From contig CBDHHO010000001.1 of NCBI GenBank assembly GCA_965263485.1, positions 558,001 through 622,000 on the forward strand: DNA of 64,000 bases, read 5' to 3'. The notes beneath the pieces are model-generated. The model worked only from the letters and a program-made list of their open reading frames with translations, ran no database searches and was not told the DNA's origin. This document shows positions 35,032 to 44,408 of the stretch, in pieces; within the stretch, counting starts at the first letter, position 1; each line of letters starts with the position of its first letter. Origin of the DNA: Haliotispira sp965263485. GTDB taxonomy: Bacteria > Spirochaetota > Spirochaetia > SP-2023. A program made the translations under genes and the position numbers.

Positions 35032-36087
35032 ATGCCTGAAAAGTACGATCTGCTCAGTTTTGGCGAAGCAATGGTGCGATTTAGCCCTTTACATAATGCC
35101 CGTTTGGAACAGGCTTCGTCTCTGTCTCTGGCTATCGCCGCAGCAGAACTGAACGTTGCCGTCAATTTGTCCCGCCTCGGCAAAAAGACGGCCTGGGTCT
35201 CCCAAATGGTCGACACCTGGTCGGGCAAATATGTCATCAACAAAGGGCGGGAACAAGGTGTCGACATGGACATGGTCAAACTGATTCCCTTTGACGGGGC
35301 GGGCAAGATCCGAAATGGCCTGTGCTTTGTCGAAATCGGCTTTGGGCCTCGCCCGAATCGGCAAATCTATGACCGCGGTCATTCCGCGATCAGTCTGGCA
35401 GATAAAGACGATTTTGACTGGAAAGCAATCTTGTCTCAGACGCGATGGTACCACACGACTGGTATTTCCACTGCACTTTCCGAAAAGGTGATCTACCACG
35501 TTATCAGCTCCTTAAAGACAGCCAGAAGCCTCGGAGTCCGAACAAGTTTTGACCTGAATTTTCGAGCATCCTTGTGGACTGCAGAACAGGCCCAAGCGGT
35601 GATGAAGCAAGTCATGCCCTATGTTGATGTCATCATTGGTAATGAAGAAGACTTTGAAACCATGCTGGGAATCCGTGCTGCAGGGAGGGGGAAGAATCAC
35701 TTTTCCAACATAGATCCCATCAGCTACCAGTCCGTGGCCGAACAAGTTATGGAACAATATCCCGATGTGCAAGTCGTCGGTACGAGTCTACGAGATGCGA
35801 AAACAGCGACCCTGAACGATTGGCAGACTGTGATGATAAACAGGGATGGCTTTTTTGTCTCCCGAAAGTATGAAGACTTGGAAATTGTAGATCGCACGGG
35901 TGCCGGTGACAGCTTTGCATCAGCTCTGATATTTTCCATCATGGAAGGCAAGGAACACCAGGAGACGATTGACTTTGCAGCGGCGTATTCAGCCCTGTGC
36001 CACGGCTTTCTCGGAGACTGGAACTGGGCCTATAAAGAGGAGGCAGAGAAGGTGATGCGGGGAGGAAGTGCAAGAGTAGTCCGCTAA
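35032..36087 (+). CDS. PfkB-family sugar kinase (2-keto-3-deoxygluconate kinase-like)
   Basis: Ribokinase-fold enzyme of 351 residues. The start FGEAMVRFSP and AAAELNVAVNLSRLGKKTAWV are typical of KDG kinases, as is IGNEEDFETMLG. The ATP and base motif is DRTGAGDSFASALIFS, with the catalytic aspartate. The ending with HGFLGDWNW also resembles KDG kinases. GGAG precedes ATG 35032. It sits 27 bp after the permease and 61 bp before the TRAP genes, so it could serve either uptake system. Confidence 0.85.
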   Translation: MPEKYDLLSFGEAMVRFSPLHNARLEQASSLSLAIAAAELNVAVNLSRLGKKTAWVSQMVDTWSGKYVINKGREQGVDMDMVKLIPFDGAGKIRNGLCFVEIGFGPRPNRQIYDRGHSAISLADKDDFDWKAILSQTRWYHTTGISTALSEKVIYHVISSLKTARSLGVRTSFDLNFRASLWTAEQAQAVMKQVMPYVDVIIGNEEDFETMLGIRAAGRGKNHFSNIDPISYQSVAEQVMEQYPDVQVVGTSLRDAKTATLNDWQTVMINRDGFFVSRKYEDLEIVDRTGAGDSFASALIFSIMEGKEHQETIDFAAAYSALCHGFLGDWNWAYKEEAEKVMRGGSARVVR

Positions 36088-36148
36088 CAGAATTGGTTCT
36101 TTATAGTTAATTAAGAAAGATACATCACGAATAAAAGGGGAGTGAATC

Positions 36149-37177
36149 GTGAGCAATACTAAAAAACAAGGGATTTCTATTTTGGGAATCATGGCTACAT
36201 GTTTCTTTGCTTTGATGAATCTTTATGCCAGAGGGAGTTCGGAAAGCTCAAGTAATTCTGAAAAGAACTACGTTATTAAGGTTGGGCATGGGGTAAGTGA
36301 GGCGACTGCTTTGCACAAGGGATGGTTGAAATTCAAGGAGATTGTAGAGACTAACTCCAATGGAAATATTCAAGTACAGATATTTCCTAATCAACAGTTA
36401 GGTGGAGATAGAGAGCTGATTGAAGCAGTTCAGCTTGGAAATGTAACCATGACATCACCAAGTTCTGCACCCTTAGCAGGTTTTGATAAGGCATTCTACG
36501 TCTTTGACATGCCATTCCTGTTTAAAAATAGAGCACAAGTATATAGTGCTCTGGATGGCCATGCCGGTAAGAAAATTTTAGATTCATTAGTAGATATTAA
36601 TTTGGTGGGACTAGGTTATTGGGAGAATGGCTTCAGAAATCTCACCAATAGCAAGGTTCCGGTAAGAAAACCCGCTGATTTAGCAGGTCTTAAAATCAGA
36701 ACCATGGAAAATGAGATTCATCTGAAGGCATGGAAAATGTTAGGTGCCAATCCAACGCCAATGGCGTTTGGGGAACTATTTACCGCTTTACAGCAAAAAG
36801 TAGTCGATGGACAGGAAAACCCTCTGGAATTGATTTATCTGACGAAATTCTATGAGGTGCAGAAATACATCACCAAAACACAACATATATATACCCCATA
36901 TGTTGTCCTGATAAACAAGAGTTTTTTCAATGACTTGCTTGTAGAATATCAGAAAATGATTTTAGACGCAGTCATGGACGCCGGTGTCAGTCAAAGAAAG
37001 ATTGCGATGGAAAATGAGAAAGAGGCCGAAGATTCGATGAAATCAAAGATAGATATTATTTCTCTAACAGATGAAAAAAATCAGGCATTCAAAGACAAAC
37101 TGCTTCCAATAACTGAAGATGTTAAAAAGAAAGCGGGCTCTGATGTTGTTGATACTTTACTTAATGCAGTAAAGTAG
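36149..37177 (+). CDS. TRAP transporter substrate-binding protein (DctP)
   Basis: DctP/SiaP family, 342 residues. A signal peptide covers about residues 1-27 (FFALMNLYARG). The mature protein has IKVGHGVSEATALHKGWLKF, VQIFPNQQLGGDRELIEAVQLG, DMPFLFKNR, YWENGFRNLTNSK and LKIRTMENEIHLKAWKMLGANP, with the arginine that binds the ligand carboxylate. Start is GTG 36149 after GGGGAG. The neighbours suggest an aldonate or uronate ligand. Confidence 0.92.
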   Translation: MSNTKKQGISILGIMATCFFALMNLYARGSSESSSNSEKNYVIKVGHGVSEATALHKGWLKFKEIVETNSNGNIQVQIFPNQQLGGDRELIEAVQLGNVTMTSPSSAPLAGFDKAFYVFDMPFLFKNRAQVYSALDGHAGKKILDSLVDINLVGLGYWENGFRNLTNSKVPVRKPADLAGLKIRTMENEIHLKAWKMLGANPTPMAFGELFTALQQKVVDGQENPLELIYLTKFYEVQKYITKTQHIYTPYVVLINKSFFNDLLVEYQKMILDAVMDAGVSQRKIAMENEKEAEDSMKSKIDIISLTDEKNQAFKDKLLPITEDVKKKAGSDVVDTLLNAVK

Positions 37178-37195
37178 TAGCTTTAGATATTGTAA

Positions 37196-37705
37196 ATGTC
37201 TGCTGGCAGTAAATTCCAAAAATTTCTTCGATATATTAATAAGTATATCGAAGAAATTAGCCTAGTTATCTTGCTTTCTTCGATGAGTATTATCATCGTA
37301 TTTCAAGTATTTATGAGATATGTTATGAAAAACTCTTTATCTTGGTCAGAAGAAGTTGCTAGATATATATTTATCTGGATTATCTATTTGGGAATAAGCT
37401 ATGGAATAAAAATGAAGCGACACATAAAAATGGACGCAGGACTGTTATTGTTTCCAGTAAAATCTCGGAAATATATATTATTATTATCTGATATCATATC
37501 ACTCATTTTTTCAATTATCATTTTATTCTATGGTTATGAGGTCACAAGTTTGATTGTCAGACTGGGACAGGCATCTCCAGCTATGGGTATTTCCATGGGA
37601 TATCTTTATGCTGCCCCTGTTGTTGGATTTTCCTTGGTAAGTGTAAGATTATTACAAAATATAGCCGGAAATATTCGTTCCATAAGATCTTTAGATAAGG
37701 ATTAA
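37196..37705 (+). CDS. TRAP transporter small membrane subunit (DctQ)
   Basis: Four-helix membrane protein of 169 residues with the DctQ motif LSWSEEVARYIFIWIIYLGISYGIK near residue 45. It pairs with the large subunit DctM. It starts 18 bp after dctP; no strong ribosome site is visible. Codon use is AT-rich like the rest of the TRAP operon. Confidence 0.92.
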   Translation: MSAGSKFQKFLRYINKYIEEISLVILLSSMSIIIVFQVFMRYVMKNSLSWSEEVARYIFIWIIYLGISYGIKMKRHIKMDAGLLLFPVKSRKYILLLSDIISLIFSIIILFYGYEVTSLIVRLGQASPAMGISMGYLYAAPVVGFSLVSVRLLQNIAGNIRSIRSLDKD

Positions 37706-37709
37706 TACT

Positions 37710-38996
37710 ATGCTTTCTTTGGTCTTATTTGGAACGTTTTTGCTGTTTCTTTTTCTCAATGTTCCCATAGGATTCTCTTTAGGACTTGCTTCTATTGCTG
37801 CAATATTGTACAGCGATACAATCAGCGTTAGTTATATTGCACAAAATTTGGTTACCTCTACAGACTCATTTCCCCTGATGGCTGTACCATTTTTTATACT
37901 GGCCGGAGAACTTATGGATCAGGGAGGGATTTCAAAAAGACTTCTGAACGTAGCCAGTATATTCTTTGGACGCTGCACTGGAGGCCTAGCAATAGTAACT
38001 ATAGTTGCTTGTATGTTCTTTGCTGCAATATCGGGATCTGGCCCGGCAACGGTTGCTGCTATCGGAGGAATTATGATCCCTGCTATGGTATCAAAAGGTT
38101 ATAGTAAAAAATTTTCTGCAGCCCTTGTCGCGACATCAGGAAGTATAGGTGTCATGATTCCTCCGAGCATTCCTATGGTGATTTATGGGGTCTCCACAGA
38201 AAATTCGATAAGTACTTTGTTCTTTGCTGGATTTGTCCCAGGTATTATAATCGGTATAGGATTGATAGTATGGAGTTATTTATATTCAAAACGAAAAGGA
38301 TATGTCGGGGACGATTCTACGTTTACAATTTTTATGGCGTGGGGAGCTATTAATGAGGCTAAGTGGGCTTTGTTATCACCTGTCATAATTTTAGGGGGCA
38401 TATATGGGGGGATCTTTACGCCTACAGAAGCGGCAGCAGTTGCTGTCTTATATGGCTTGCTTGTCGGTACGTTTATCCATCGAGAACTTAAACTCCCCAA
38501 CTTATATCAAGCTATTAAAAATTCTGCTCTGACTTCTGCAACTATTATGATCATTATTGGAACAGCAACAACCTTTGGAAAAATCCTTACGCTCGAAAGA
38601 ATCCCTGTAATGATTGCAGACGGTATTGCCAGTTTTTCTTCAAATACTACCGTTGTTCTCTTGTTAATAATCGCTGTATTATTGTTTGTCGGCTGTTTTA
38701 TGGAAACGCTGGCAGCCATTATTATCCTGTCTCCGATACTTCTCCCTATCGTCACCAATCTTGGCGTGGATCCAATACATTTTGGTATCATAATGGTTGT
38801 AGCTTTAGCCATAGGCTTTATTACTCCTCCTCTAGGAGTAAATTTATTTGTGGCCTGTGGGATATCAAAGATCTCGCTGGAAGATATATCAAAAGGGATA
38901 CTTCCTTTTGTTTTTGTAATGGTTTCTTTACTTCTTTTGGTAGTATTCTTTCCTCAGATATCACTATTACTACCCAGAATATATTTATCACAATAA
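37710..38996 (+). CDS. TRAP transporter large permease subunit (DctM)
   Basis: DctM family, 428 residues with about 12 helices. Characteristic stretches are LMAVPFFILAGELMDQGGISKRLL, FFAAISGSGPATVAAIGGIMIPAM, SGSIGVMIPPSIPMVIYG and GIFTPTEAAAVAVLYGL. It forms the sodium-driven importer with DctP and DctQ; only 4 bp separate it from dctQ. The DapA-family gene follows directly. Confidence 0.94.
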   Translation: MLSLVLFGTFLLFLFLNVPIGFSLGLASIAAILYSDTISVSYIAQNLVTSTDSFPLMAVPFFILAGELMDQGGISKRLLNVASIFFGRCTGGLAIVTIVACMFFAAISGSGPATVAAIGGIMIPAMVSKGYSKKFSAALVATSGSIGVMIPPSIPMVIYGVSTENSISTLFFAGFVPGIIIGIGLIVWSYLYSKRKGYVGDDSTFTIFMAWGAINEAKWALLSPVIILGGIYGGIFTPTEAAAVAVLYGLLVGTFIHRELKLPNLYQAIKNSALTSATIMIIIGTATTFGKILTLERIPVMIADGIASFSSNTTVVLLLIIAVLLFVGCFMETLAAIIILSPILLPIVTNLGVDPIHFGIIMVVALAIGFITPPLGVNLFVACGISKISLEDISKGILPFVFVMVSLLLLVVFFPQISLLLPRIYLSQ

Positions 38997-39046
38997 ATAT
39001 GTACTCTCTGATTATCTATTTAAATATAACCATAAAGGAAATAAAA

Positions 39047-39946
39047 ATGGACTGGAAAGCAAAGCTGAACGGAGTATTTCCCCCTTGTGTCAGCGTATTC
39101 AACGAAAGACAAGCACTCGACTACGACAAAGTCAGGGAAAACATAGAAAAATACAACCAGACACAGATTCGAGGCTTTATGCCACTTGGAAGCAACGGAG
39201 AGTTCCGCAGCCTGACAGAAGAAGAGTCTGTGAAACTCGTTGAGCTCTATGGCAAGTACAAGGCTGAGGGTAAAAGCATTCTGGCTGGAGCGGGCAGGGA
39301 GTCGGCCTTTGCCACAATCGAATTTATCAAAAAAATTGCCGACAAAGGCGCCGATTTTGTTTCAGTACTCCCCCCTCACTACTACGTGAAGCAAATGACA
39401 GACGATGTGCTGATCCAGTACTACACCCTGCTTGCAGAGCAGTCTCCCCTGCCCATATTAATCTACAACATCCCCAAATTTGCCGGAGGACTCGTCTTCA
39501 GCGCCAGGCTGGTCAGCACGCTGGCCCGGCACCCTGGCATTGCAGGACTGAAGGATACATCTGCAGAGCCGATTGAAACGTATTGTGACGCCGTCCCTGA
39601 AGACGCCGACTTCCATGTTCTCGCCGGCACGATCAAAAAATTTTACCGCGGCCTGGCAGCCGGGGCGATTGGGGGTGTGCTCTCCATAGCAGACTATCTC
39701 CCCGATCTGTGCAGCCAGATCCAGGAACTCTTTCGCCAGGGGAAACGAGCGGAGGCTGCGGCAAAAGAAGAGTATGCCAACAAAATCAGCGCAGCGACCG
39801 CAGGAAAGTTCGGCGTTGCCGGGGTGAAGGCGGCGATGGACATCCTGGGCTACCGCGGCGGCGATCCGCGCATCCCATTACCCCCCGTTTCCGCAGAGGA
39901 GAAAGCAGAAATGACGGAAGTCTTCCAAGCGGAGGGTCTGCTGTGA
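39047..39946 (+). CDS. Dihydrodipicolinate synthase/N-acetylneuraminate lyase family aldolase
   Basis: Schiff-base aldolase of about 299 residues. Visible are MPLGSNGEFRSLTEEE (the GxxGE substrate loop), the tyrosine in ILIYNIPKFAGG and the catalytic lysine in GIAGLKDTSAEP. AAGGAA precedes ATG 39047, which is preferred over the upstream ATG 38999. The TRAP and KDG-kinase context points to cleavage of a 2-keto-3-deoxy sugar acid or related 2-oxo acid rather than lysine synthesis. It overlaps the next gene by four bases. Confidence 0.88.
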   Translation: MDWKAKLNGVFPPCVSVFNERQALDYDKVRENIEKYNQTQIRGFMPLGSNGEFRSLTEEESVKLVELYGKYKAEGKSILAGAGRESAFATIEFIKKIADKGADFVSVLPPHYYVKQMTDDVLIQYYTLLAEQSPLPILIYNIPKFAGGLVFSARLVSTLARHPGIAGLKDTSAEPIETYCDAVPEDADFHVLAGTIKKFYRGLAAGAIGGVLSIADYLPDLCSQIQELFRQGKRAEAAAKEEYANKISAATAGKFGVAGVKAAMDILGYRGGDPRIPLPPVSAEEKAEMTEVFQAEGLL

Positions 39947-40902
39947 GTCGGCTGGTCATCTCTAAAAGCTTCCATCCTGAAGGAATGAAGATACTGGAGC
40001 CTTACGGCCCCGAAGTCATGCCGGACTCCACCGCAGAAACAGTGGAAAAAATGCTCTCAGATGCCGAAGCTCTGGTTCTTCGCACCAATATCAAAATTAC
40101 GCGGGAGGTCCTGGCGCAGGCTTCAAAACTGAAACTCATCTCTCGGACCGGCGTCGGTGTAGACAATGTCGACGTTGCGGCGGCAACGGAGCGCGGGATT
40201 CGTGTCTGTCATACTCCCGGTATCAATACCAATTCCGTGGCGGAGCTTGCGGTAGGGTTGATTGTCGCCTCGGCAAAGCAGATGCTACGCATGGACCAAA
40301 ATGTCCGCAAAGGAAACTGGAACAGCCGCAACGACTATCAGACCGCCGACTTGAAAGGGAAAACCCTCGGACTGGTGGGCCTTGGCCGAATCGGGCTCCA
40401 AGTGGCCAGAAAGTGCATGGCCGCATTTGAGATGAACGTCATCGCCTATGACCCATTCATCACCTCTTCCCCCAAGGACATCGAAATGGGCTCCCTCGAA
40501 GAGATCTGCCTACGCTCGGACTTTATCTCGGTGCACGTGCCTTATTCCCGGGAAACACATCATCTGATCGGCTCTTCGCTCCTCGATACCGTGAAGAAGC
40601 AGGCCTATATCATCAATACTTCCAGAGGCTCTATTGTCGATGAAGCGGCTTTAGCCACAGCCCTGAAAGACGGACGCATTGCCGGAGCAGGCCTCGATGT
40701 CTTCGAGCGGGAGCCCCCCGCAAGGGATAATCCATTATTTCATTTTGATACCGTTATCTGCAGCCCGCACTCGGCGGCCTTGAGCCGGGAGTGCGTCCGC
40801 AACGTCGCCGTACTGGCAGCACAGCAGGTAGTCGATTATTTTGAAGGCAGGGAGCCGCCTTTTATTTTCAATCGCCAAGCTTTGGCAGATTGTCCGAATT
40901 AG
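39943..40902 (+). CDS. D-isomer 2-hydroxyacid dehydrogenase (phosphoglycerate dehydrogenase-like)
   Basis: About 319 residues. The NAD fold is GKTLGLVGLGRIGLQVARKC, with SRTGVGVDNVDVAAATERGI before it and the catalytic arginine, glutamate and histidine in NTSRGSIVDEAAL, GAGLDVFEREPP and CSPHSAAL. GTG 39943 overlaps the preceding stop (GTGA) and gives the natural N-terminus MSRLVISKSF; the longer open frame is spurious. It could reduce or oxidise a 2-hydroxy acid made by the TRAP/aldolase pathway. Confidence 0.9.
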   Translation: MSRLVISKSFHPEGMKILEPYGPEVMPDSTAETVEKMLSDAEALVLRTNIKITREVLAQASKLKLISRTGVGVDNVDVAAATERGIRVCHTPGINTNSVAELAVGLIVASAKQMLRMDQNVRKGNWNSRNDYQTADLKGKTLGLVGLGRIGLQVARKCMAAFEMNVIAYDPFITSSPKDIEMGSLEEICLRSDFISVHVPYSRETHHLIGSSLLDTVKKQAYIINTSRGSIVDEAALATALKDGRIAGAGLDVFEREPPARDNPLFHFDTVICSPHSAALSRECVRNVAVLAAQQVVDYFEGREPPFIFNRQALADCPN

Positions 40903-40941
40903 ACAAGTTTCTGGGTGCTTTGCCACAGGGCGTTAGCCCCC

Positions 40942-41946
40942 CTAAACCAAACGCTGCCGGGGGACCGGCCAATCCCCCCACTTCCACTTGTGGAATAAAG
41001 TCAGGCAAAGCTCTCTGGCCAGGACTTCCATGGAAGGGGCCACCGTCGGAATATCGGGCAGACCGTGGAAACAAAACCGCTCCTGAGCATTGTCGTACAT
41101 TAGCACATTGCAATTCTCGATCAGGATATGGTGCTGGATTAATTTACTGGCCAAAATAAAATTAGAAGGGTAGTCCGCGGAAAACACCGCCTTGTTGCGG
41201 TGCCAGTAATGCAAAAAAGTATCCAATTGCTGAGACCACTGCGGCCCCGTAACACAACAATAAGAAACCTGATTCCCCCGCTCCAGCACCGCCTGCTGCA
41301 GGCCGTGAAAGCGAATATTTTTCTCCTCCTTCTGGAAACCCAGGGCCAGAATCTCGCGCCGGCCCTGTTTCTGACTCATCAGCAACCCCGCCTCGTAGCT
41401 GTGCTTGTAATTATCCGTCTGCACCACAGCCAGCATCGGCAGCTCGGGATAGTGAATGTCGGAGACCACGTCAAAGCCCTCGCGTATCGCGTGATAGATG
41501 GACAACGCCGAAGCCGTAAACGAAAGCAGGATCACCCCGTCCGCCTGCTGCGCCGCGATATACTCACCCAGCGTCAAGCCCGGATAATCCGGCTCGGAAA
41601 GTTTTTGAAAAATCAGCTGAACCTGTTCCGCATCCGCATCTTTGCGGATCTCGCCCAGGAAGACCTCGTCATACTTGCGATCATAGAGATTGGAAAGCAG
41701 GAGGATTTTCTTCCCGGCAATGCTCCGGTAAGGGCGCAGGGAATGGATTCGAATCCCCGCCCGGGGACTGGAACGCAGGATATTGGATTCCACCAGGGCC
41801 TTCACCGCCTTTTGTGCGGTCTGCAGACTCACCTGGTATTTCTGAGCGATCTCGCTGACCTTCCAGAAGCGATCCCCGGGCGAATAGCCATTCCGGATCT
41901 CGGCCTCTAGCTGGGAAAGCAGTTTTTCAATCACCTGTTTCGGCAT
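40942..41946 (-). CDS. GntR-type regulator with LacI-like sensor domain
   Basis: The N-terminal GntR winged helix is GDRFWKVSEIAQKYQVSLQTAQKAVKALVESNIL. The rest (about 85-330) is a periplasmic-binding-like sensor as in AraR-type regulators, with QADGVILLSFTASAL and AVVQTDNYKHSYEAGLLM. The last residues DWPVPRQRLV are encoded by the hairpin repeat at 40953, so the C-terminus may be altered. It is divergent from the GH172/DUF2961 gene, with a palindrome between, and probably controls it. Confidence 0.85.
   Translation of the reverse strand: MPKQVIEKLLSQLEAEIRNGYSPGDRFWKVSEIAQKYQVSLQTAQKAVKALVESNILRSSPRAGIRIHSLRPYRSIAGKKILLLSNLYDRKYDEVFLGEIRKDADAEQVQLIFQKLSEPDYPGLTLGEYIAAQQADGVILLSFTASALSIYHAIREGFDVVSDIHYPELPMLAVVQTDNYKHSYEAGLLMSQKQGRREILALGFQKEEKNIRFHGLQQAVLERGNQVSYCCVTGPQWSQQLDTFLHYWHRNKAVFSADYPSNFILASKLIQHHILIENCNVLMYDNAQERFCFHGLPDIPTVAPSMEVLARELCLTLFHKWKWGDWPVPRQRLV
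40953..40984. repeat. Hairpin repeat, second copy
   Basis: GCTGCCGGGGGACCGGCC followed by a C-run and CACTTCC matches the block at 11051-11087. It lies at the convergent ends of the dehydrogenase and GntR genes and overlaps the end of the latter. Confidence 0.5.
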
Positions 41947-41959
41947 CTTTCTCCCTTTT

Positions 41960-41989
41960 ATTATGTTTTAATAAAAATTATAACATAAT
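41960..41989. promoter_or_regulatory. Candidate GntR operator and promoter region
   Basis: ATTATGTT (41960-41967) and AACATAAT (41982-41989) are inverted with a 14-bp spacer that is itself partly symmetric. TTGACA follows at 42026, giving a possible promoter for the DUF2961 gene. Confidence 0.5.
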
Positions 41990-42093
41990 ATAAAAATAAA
42001 ATCCACATAAAATCGAAATAAAACTTGACAATATTCTGCTTAGTTGCTTACAGTGTCCCAAGATATTTCACAGATATTCACTGAGGACAAGCT

Positions 42094-43235
42094 ATGACAC
42101 CGGAAAGCTACTTCTTCCACTCCCCCCTCTCGGGCCTGCCACTGATACGCCCCGGCGTAAGCTCCAAACGGGAATCCAGCTATGATCGCAGCGGGGGAAA
42201 CAAAGACTTCTACGTCGTCGCGCCCGGCGAGACCAAACTGCTTGCCGAAGCACAGGGAACCGGCTCCGTGAAGCATATCTGGATGACCATACGCTGCTAC
42301 GACGAGCAATACCTGCGCAAAGTCAGCCTGGAAATGTTCTGGGACGGCGAAGATTGCCCTTCAGTGCGCGTGCCTGTCGGCGATTTCTTTGGCATCGGGC
42401 ACGCGGTGGCCAGTCATTTTACTTCCCTGCCGCTGGTCTGTACCTTCGGAGACCGGCGCGGTCCCAAGGGCCCCTTTTCGGCAGCGATGAACTGTTACTT
42501 CCCGATGCCGTTCGCCCGGGGCGCGAAGATCCAGATCGTCAACGAAGCGGAAAAAAGCATCGAAAACCTGTTCTTTTATATCGACTTTGAAATGTATGCC
42601 GACGGGCTGCCGGAGAACATCGGCCGCTTCCACGCCGCCTGGAACCGGGAAAACCCCTGCCGCAAGATCGTGCACCAACAGGCGGAGGAAAACCCGGCCC
42701 AAGTCCCGGCACCATGGGACCTGGCGGGGATCAACCTGAGCGGGGACGACAATTACGTGATCCTCGATGCCGAAGGAGAAGGCCAATACGTCGGCTGCGT
42801 GCTGAGCATTGACAATTTTGATGCCTCAAACCAAGCCTACACCTGGCCGGGAGAAGGGGACGACATGATCTTCATCGACGGGGAGCTCTGGCCGCCCTCA
42901 CTCCACGGTACCGGCACCGAGGATTACTTTGGCATGGCCTGGGGCTTCCCACCGGGGCAGCACTCCACCCCTATCACGGAATTTCGCTGGGCAGCGACGT
43001 GCAGGAACACTTCGGAAAGTGGAGCCTGTACCGCTTCCACATCGACGACCCGGTCCATTTCAGCAAATCCATCAAAGTTACCATTGAACATGGACACGCC
43101 AACGACCAGGGCAACGACTACTCCAGTACCGCCTACTGGTACCAGAGAGGGCCGCACAAGCCCCTGCCGCCCCTGCCGCCGGTCAAAGATCGCCTAGTGC
43201 GCCGCTGGCCGGAACACGGCTTGTGGGATAGATAA
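42094..43235 (+). pseudogene. DUF2961/GH172 glycosidase, frameshifted near 42970
   Basis: The family includes GH172 fructofuranosidases and arabinofuranosidases. The first frame carries KHIWMTIRCYDEQYLRKVSLEMFWDGE, VPVGDFFGIGH and ELWPPSLHGTGTEDYFGMAWGF, all conserved. After HSTP the frame becomes nonsense, while another frame continues with YHGISLGSDVQEHFGKWSLY and the family C-terminus up to 43235. One missing base in the CCACCCC run near 42966-42972 explains it. Either a true inactivation or a sequencing error. It is divergent from the GntR gene and next to a GH32 remnant. Confidence 0.85.
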
Positions 43236-43295
43236 TCAGAAAATAAAAGGTCTGGAAAGACCGGAAAGATCCCAAAATACTCTAAGGAGACTACT

Positions 43296-43791
43296 ATGAA
43301 AAAGCCCATTATGGCACTGATCCTGCTGGCTCTCTTGTTTGCATCCTGCAGTAAGAAGCAAGATTCCAGCTTGAATATACTGGTAGAAGGGGGGGGCTTA
43401 CGAGGCGGAATTCGGAATCGATTTGAAGGCCCTCACCGCAGTTTGTTTCGGCCTGCGGATTCGTTACGAGCGAGAAGGAGAGTGCCGGATTTTCTGGGAC
43501 AGAGAAGCGAAAACCCTCAACTTCGACCGTTCCGCTTCTTTTCCAAGTGGGGAGACAAGTGGGGCGGAAATACGCTCCTGTCCGGTGGATTTTTCAGATT
43601 TTTCCGGGGAAACCCTGAAGCTTCGCCTTTTCAGCGACACCAGCTCTTTAGAGCTCTTCACCGACGGCGGCCGGACGGCCCTCTCATTTTCCGTCTACCC
43701 GGGAGCGCAGAAGCACACTGTAAGCTTCTTCTGTGCTCCCCCGGGCTCGGCATTGCTCAACAAGGCGGTGCTATGGGACTTGAAGGTTTAG
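43296..43791 (+). pseudogene. GH32 (levanase/invertase-type) remnant with lipoprotein signal
   Basis: A lipoprotein signal (MALILLALLFASCSKK) starts at 43296 after AAGGAG. Past a G-run at 43389-43395 a different frame encodes YEAEFGIDLKALTAV, RLFSDTSSLELFTDGGRTA and FSVYPG, the C-terminal beta-sandwich of GH32 enzymes. The five-bladed propeller with the catalytic residues is missing, so about 300-350 residues were deleted and the frame shifted. Together with the neighbouring GH172 gene this looks like a decaying fructan-degradation locus. Confidence 0.75.
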
Positions 43792-43937
43792 AACTCAGGC
43801 TACCGGAATTATTGCGGTGAAACCGGTAAACGCTAGCGCCATAAAACTGATCAGAAACAAAGTGATGGCCGGGACCACGCGAACCGGGAGCCAGCAGTGT
43901 GGCCCCACCGGCCAGAAACAACTTGCTCCATCCTTCC

Positions 43938-44357
43938 CTACTTCACTTTTTTCTTCGCCATATACGGGTTGGCCGGATTGACGACCAATTTCTGGGTCCT
44001 GGGCTCGATCAACACATCCATGTCTTCCATCGGGATAGCTCCCAGCAGGATTTCCGCCTCGCCGGGAAACACCAAGGCGTTGCAGGAGGTGAGACGATTT
44101 TCAAAGCGAACTTCAACAGGACCCACTATGTCATGTTCTTCAAGTGTCCCATTTGCCAGTTCTACGACCTGTCGATCTTTCACTGCCAGTCCCAGCTGGT
44201 GCTGAAGGTGTTCACTGATACAGAGCATATAGGCTCCGCTGTCTACCAGCGCAGTTACTTTTGCCCGCTTTATATCACTTTCCGCAATGTAGCCCCGACG
44301 CGCCAAGCCTAAATCTTCCGCATTGATCAATTCAATTTCTGCGTATACCAAGCCCAT
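43938..44357 (-). CDS. Stand-alone retropepsin-like (clan AA) aspartic protease
   Basis: A 139-residue protein with the retroviral-type protease pattern: hydrophobic strand KVTALVDSGAYMLCI (DSG catalytic aspartate near residue 39), LANGTLEEHDIVGPVEVRF and ALVFPGEAEILLGAIPMEDMDVLI, the ILLG helix motif. Such single-domain proteins would act as homodimers. No signal peptide or membrane helix is seen. It is isolated, flanked upstream by a family 2 repeat. Substrate unknown. Confidence 0.75.
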   Translation of the reverse strand: MGLVYAEIELINAEDLGLARRGYIAESDIKRAKVTALVDSGAYMLCISEHLQHQLGLAVKDRQVVELANGTLEEHDIVGPVEVRFENRLTSCNALVFPGEAEILLGAIPMEDMDVLIEPRTQKLVVNPANPYMAKKKVK

Positions 44358-44408
44358 AAAATCCCCTTACACGCAGGATCATAGTTTTTTCGTTGTGATT
44401 TTGTCAAC

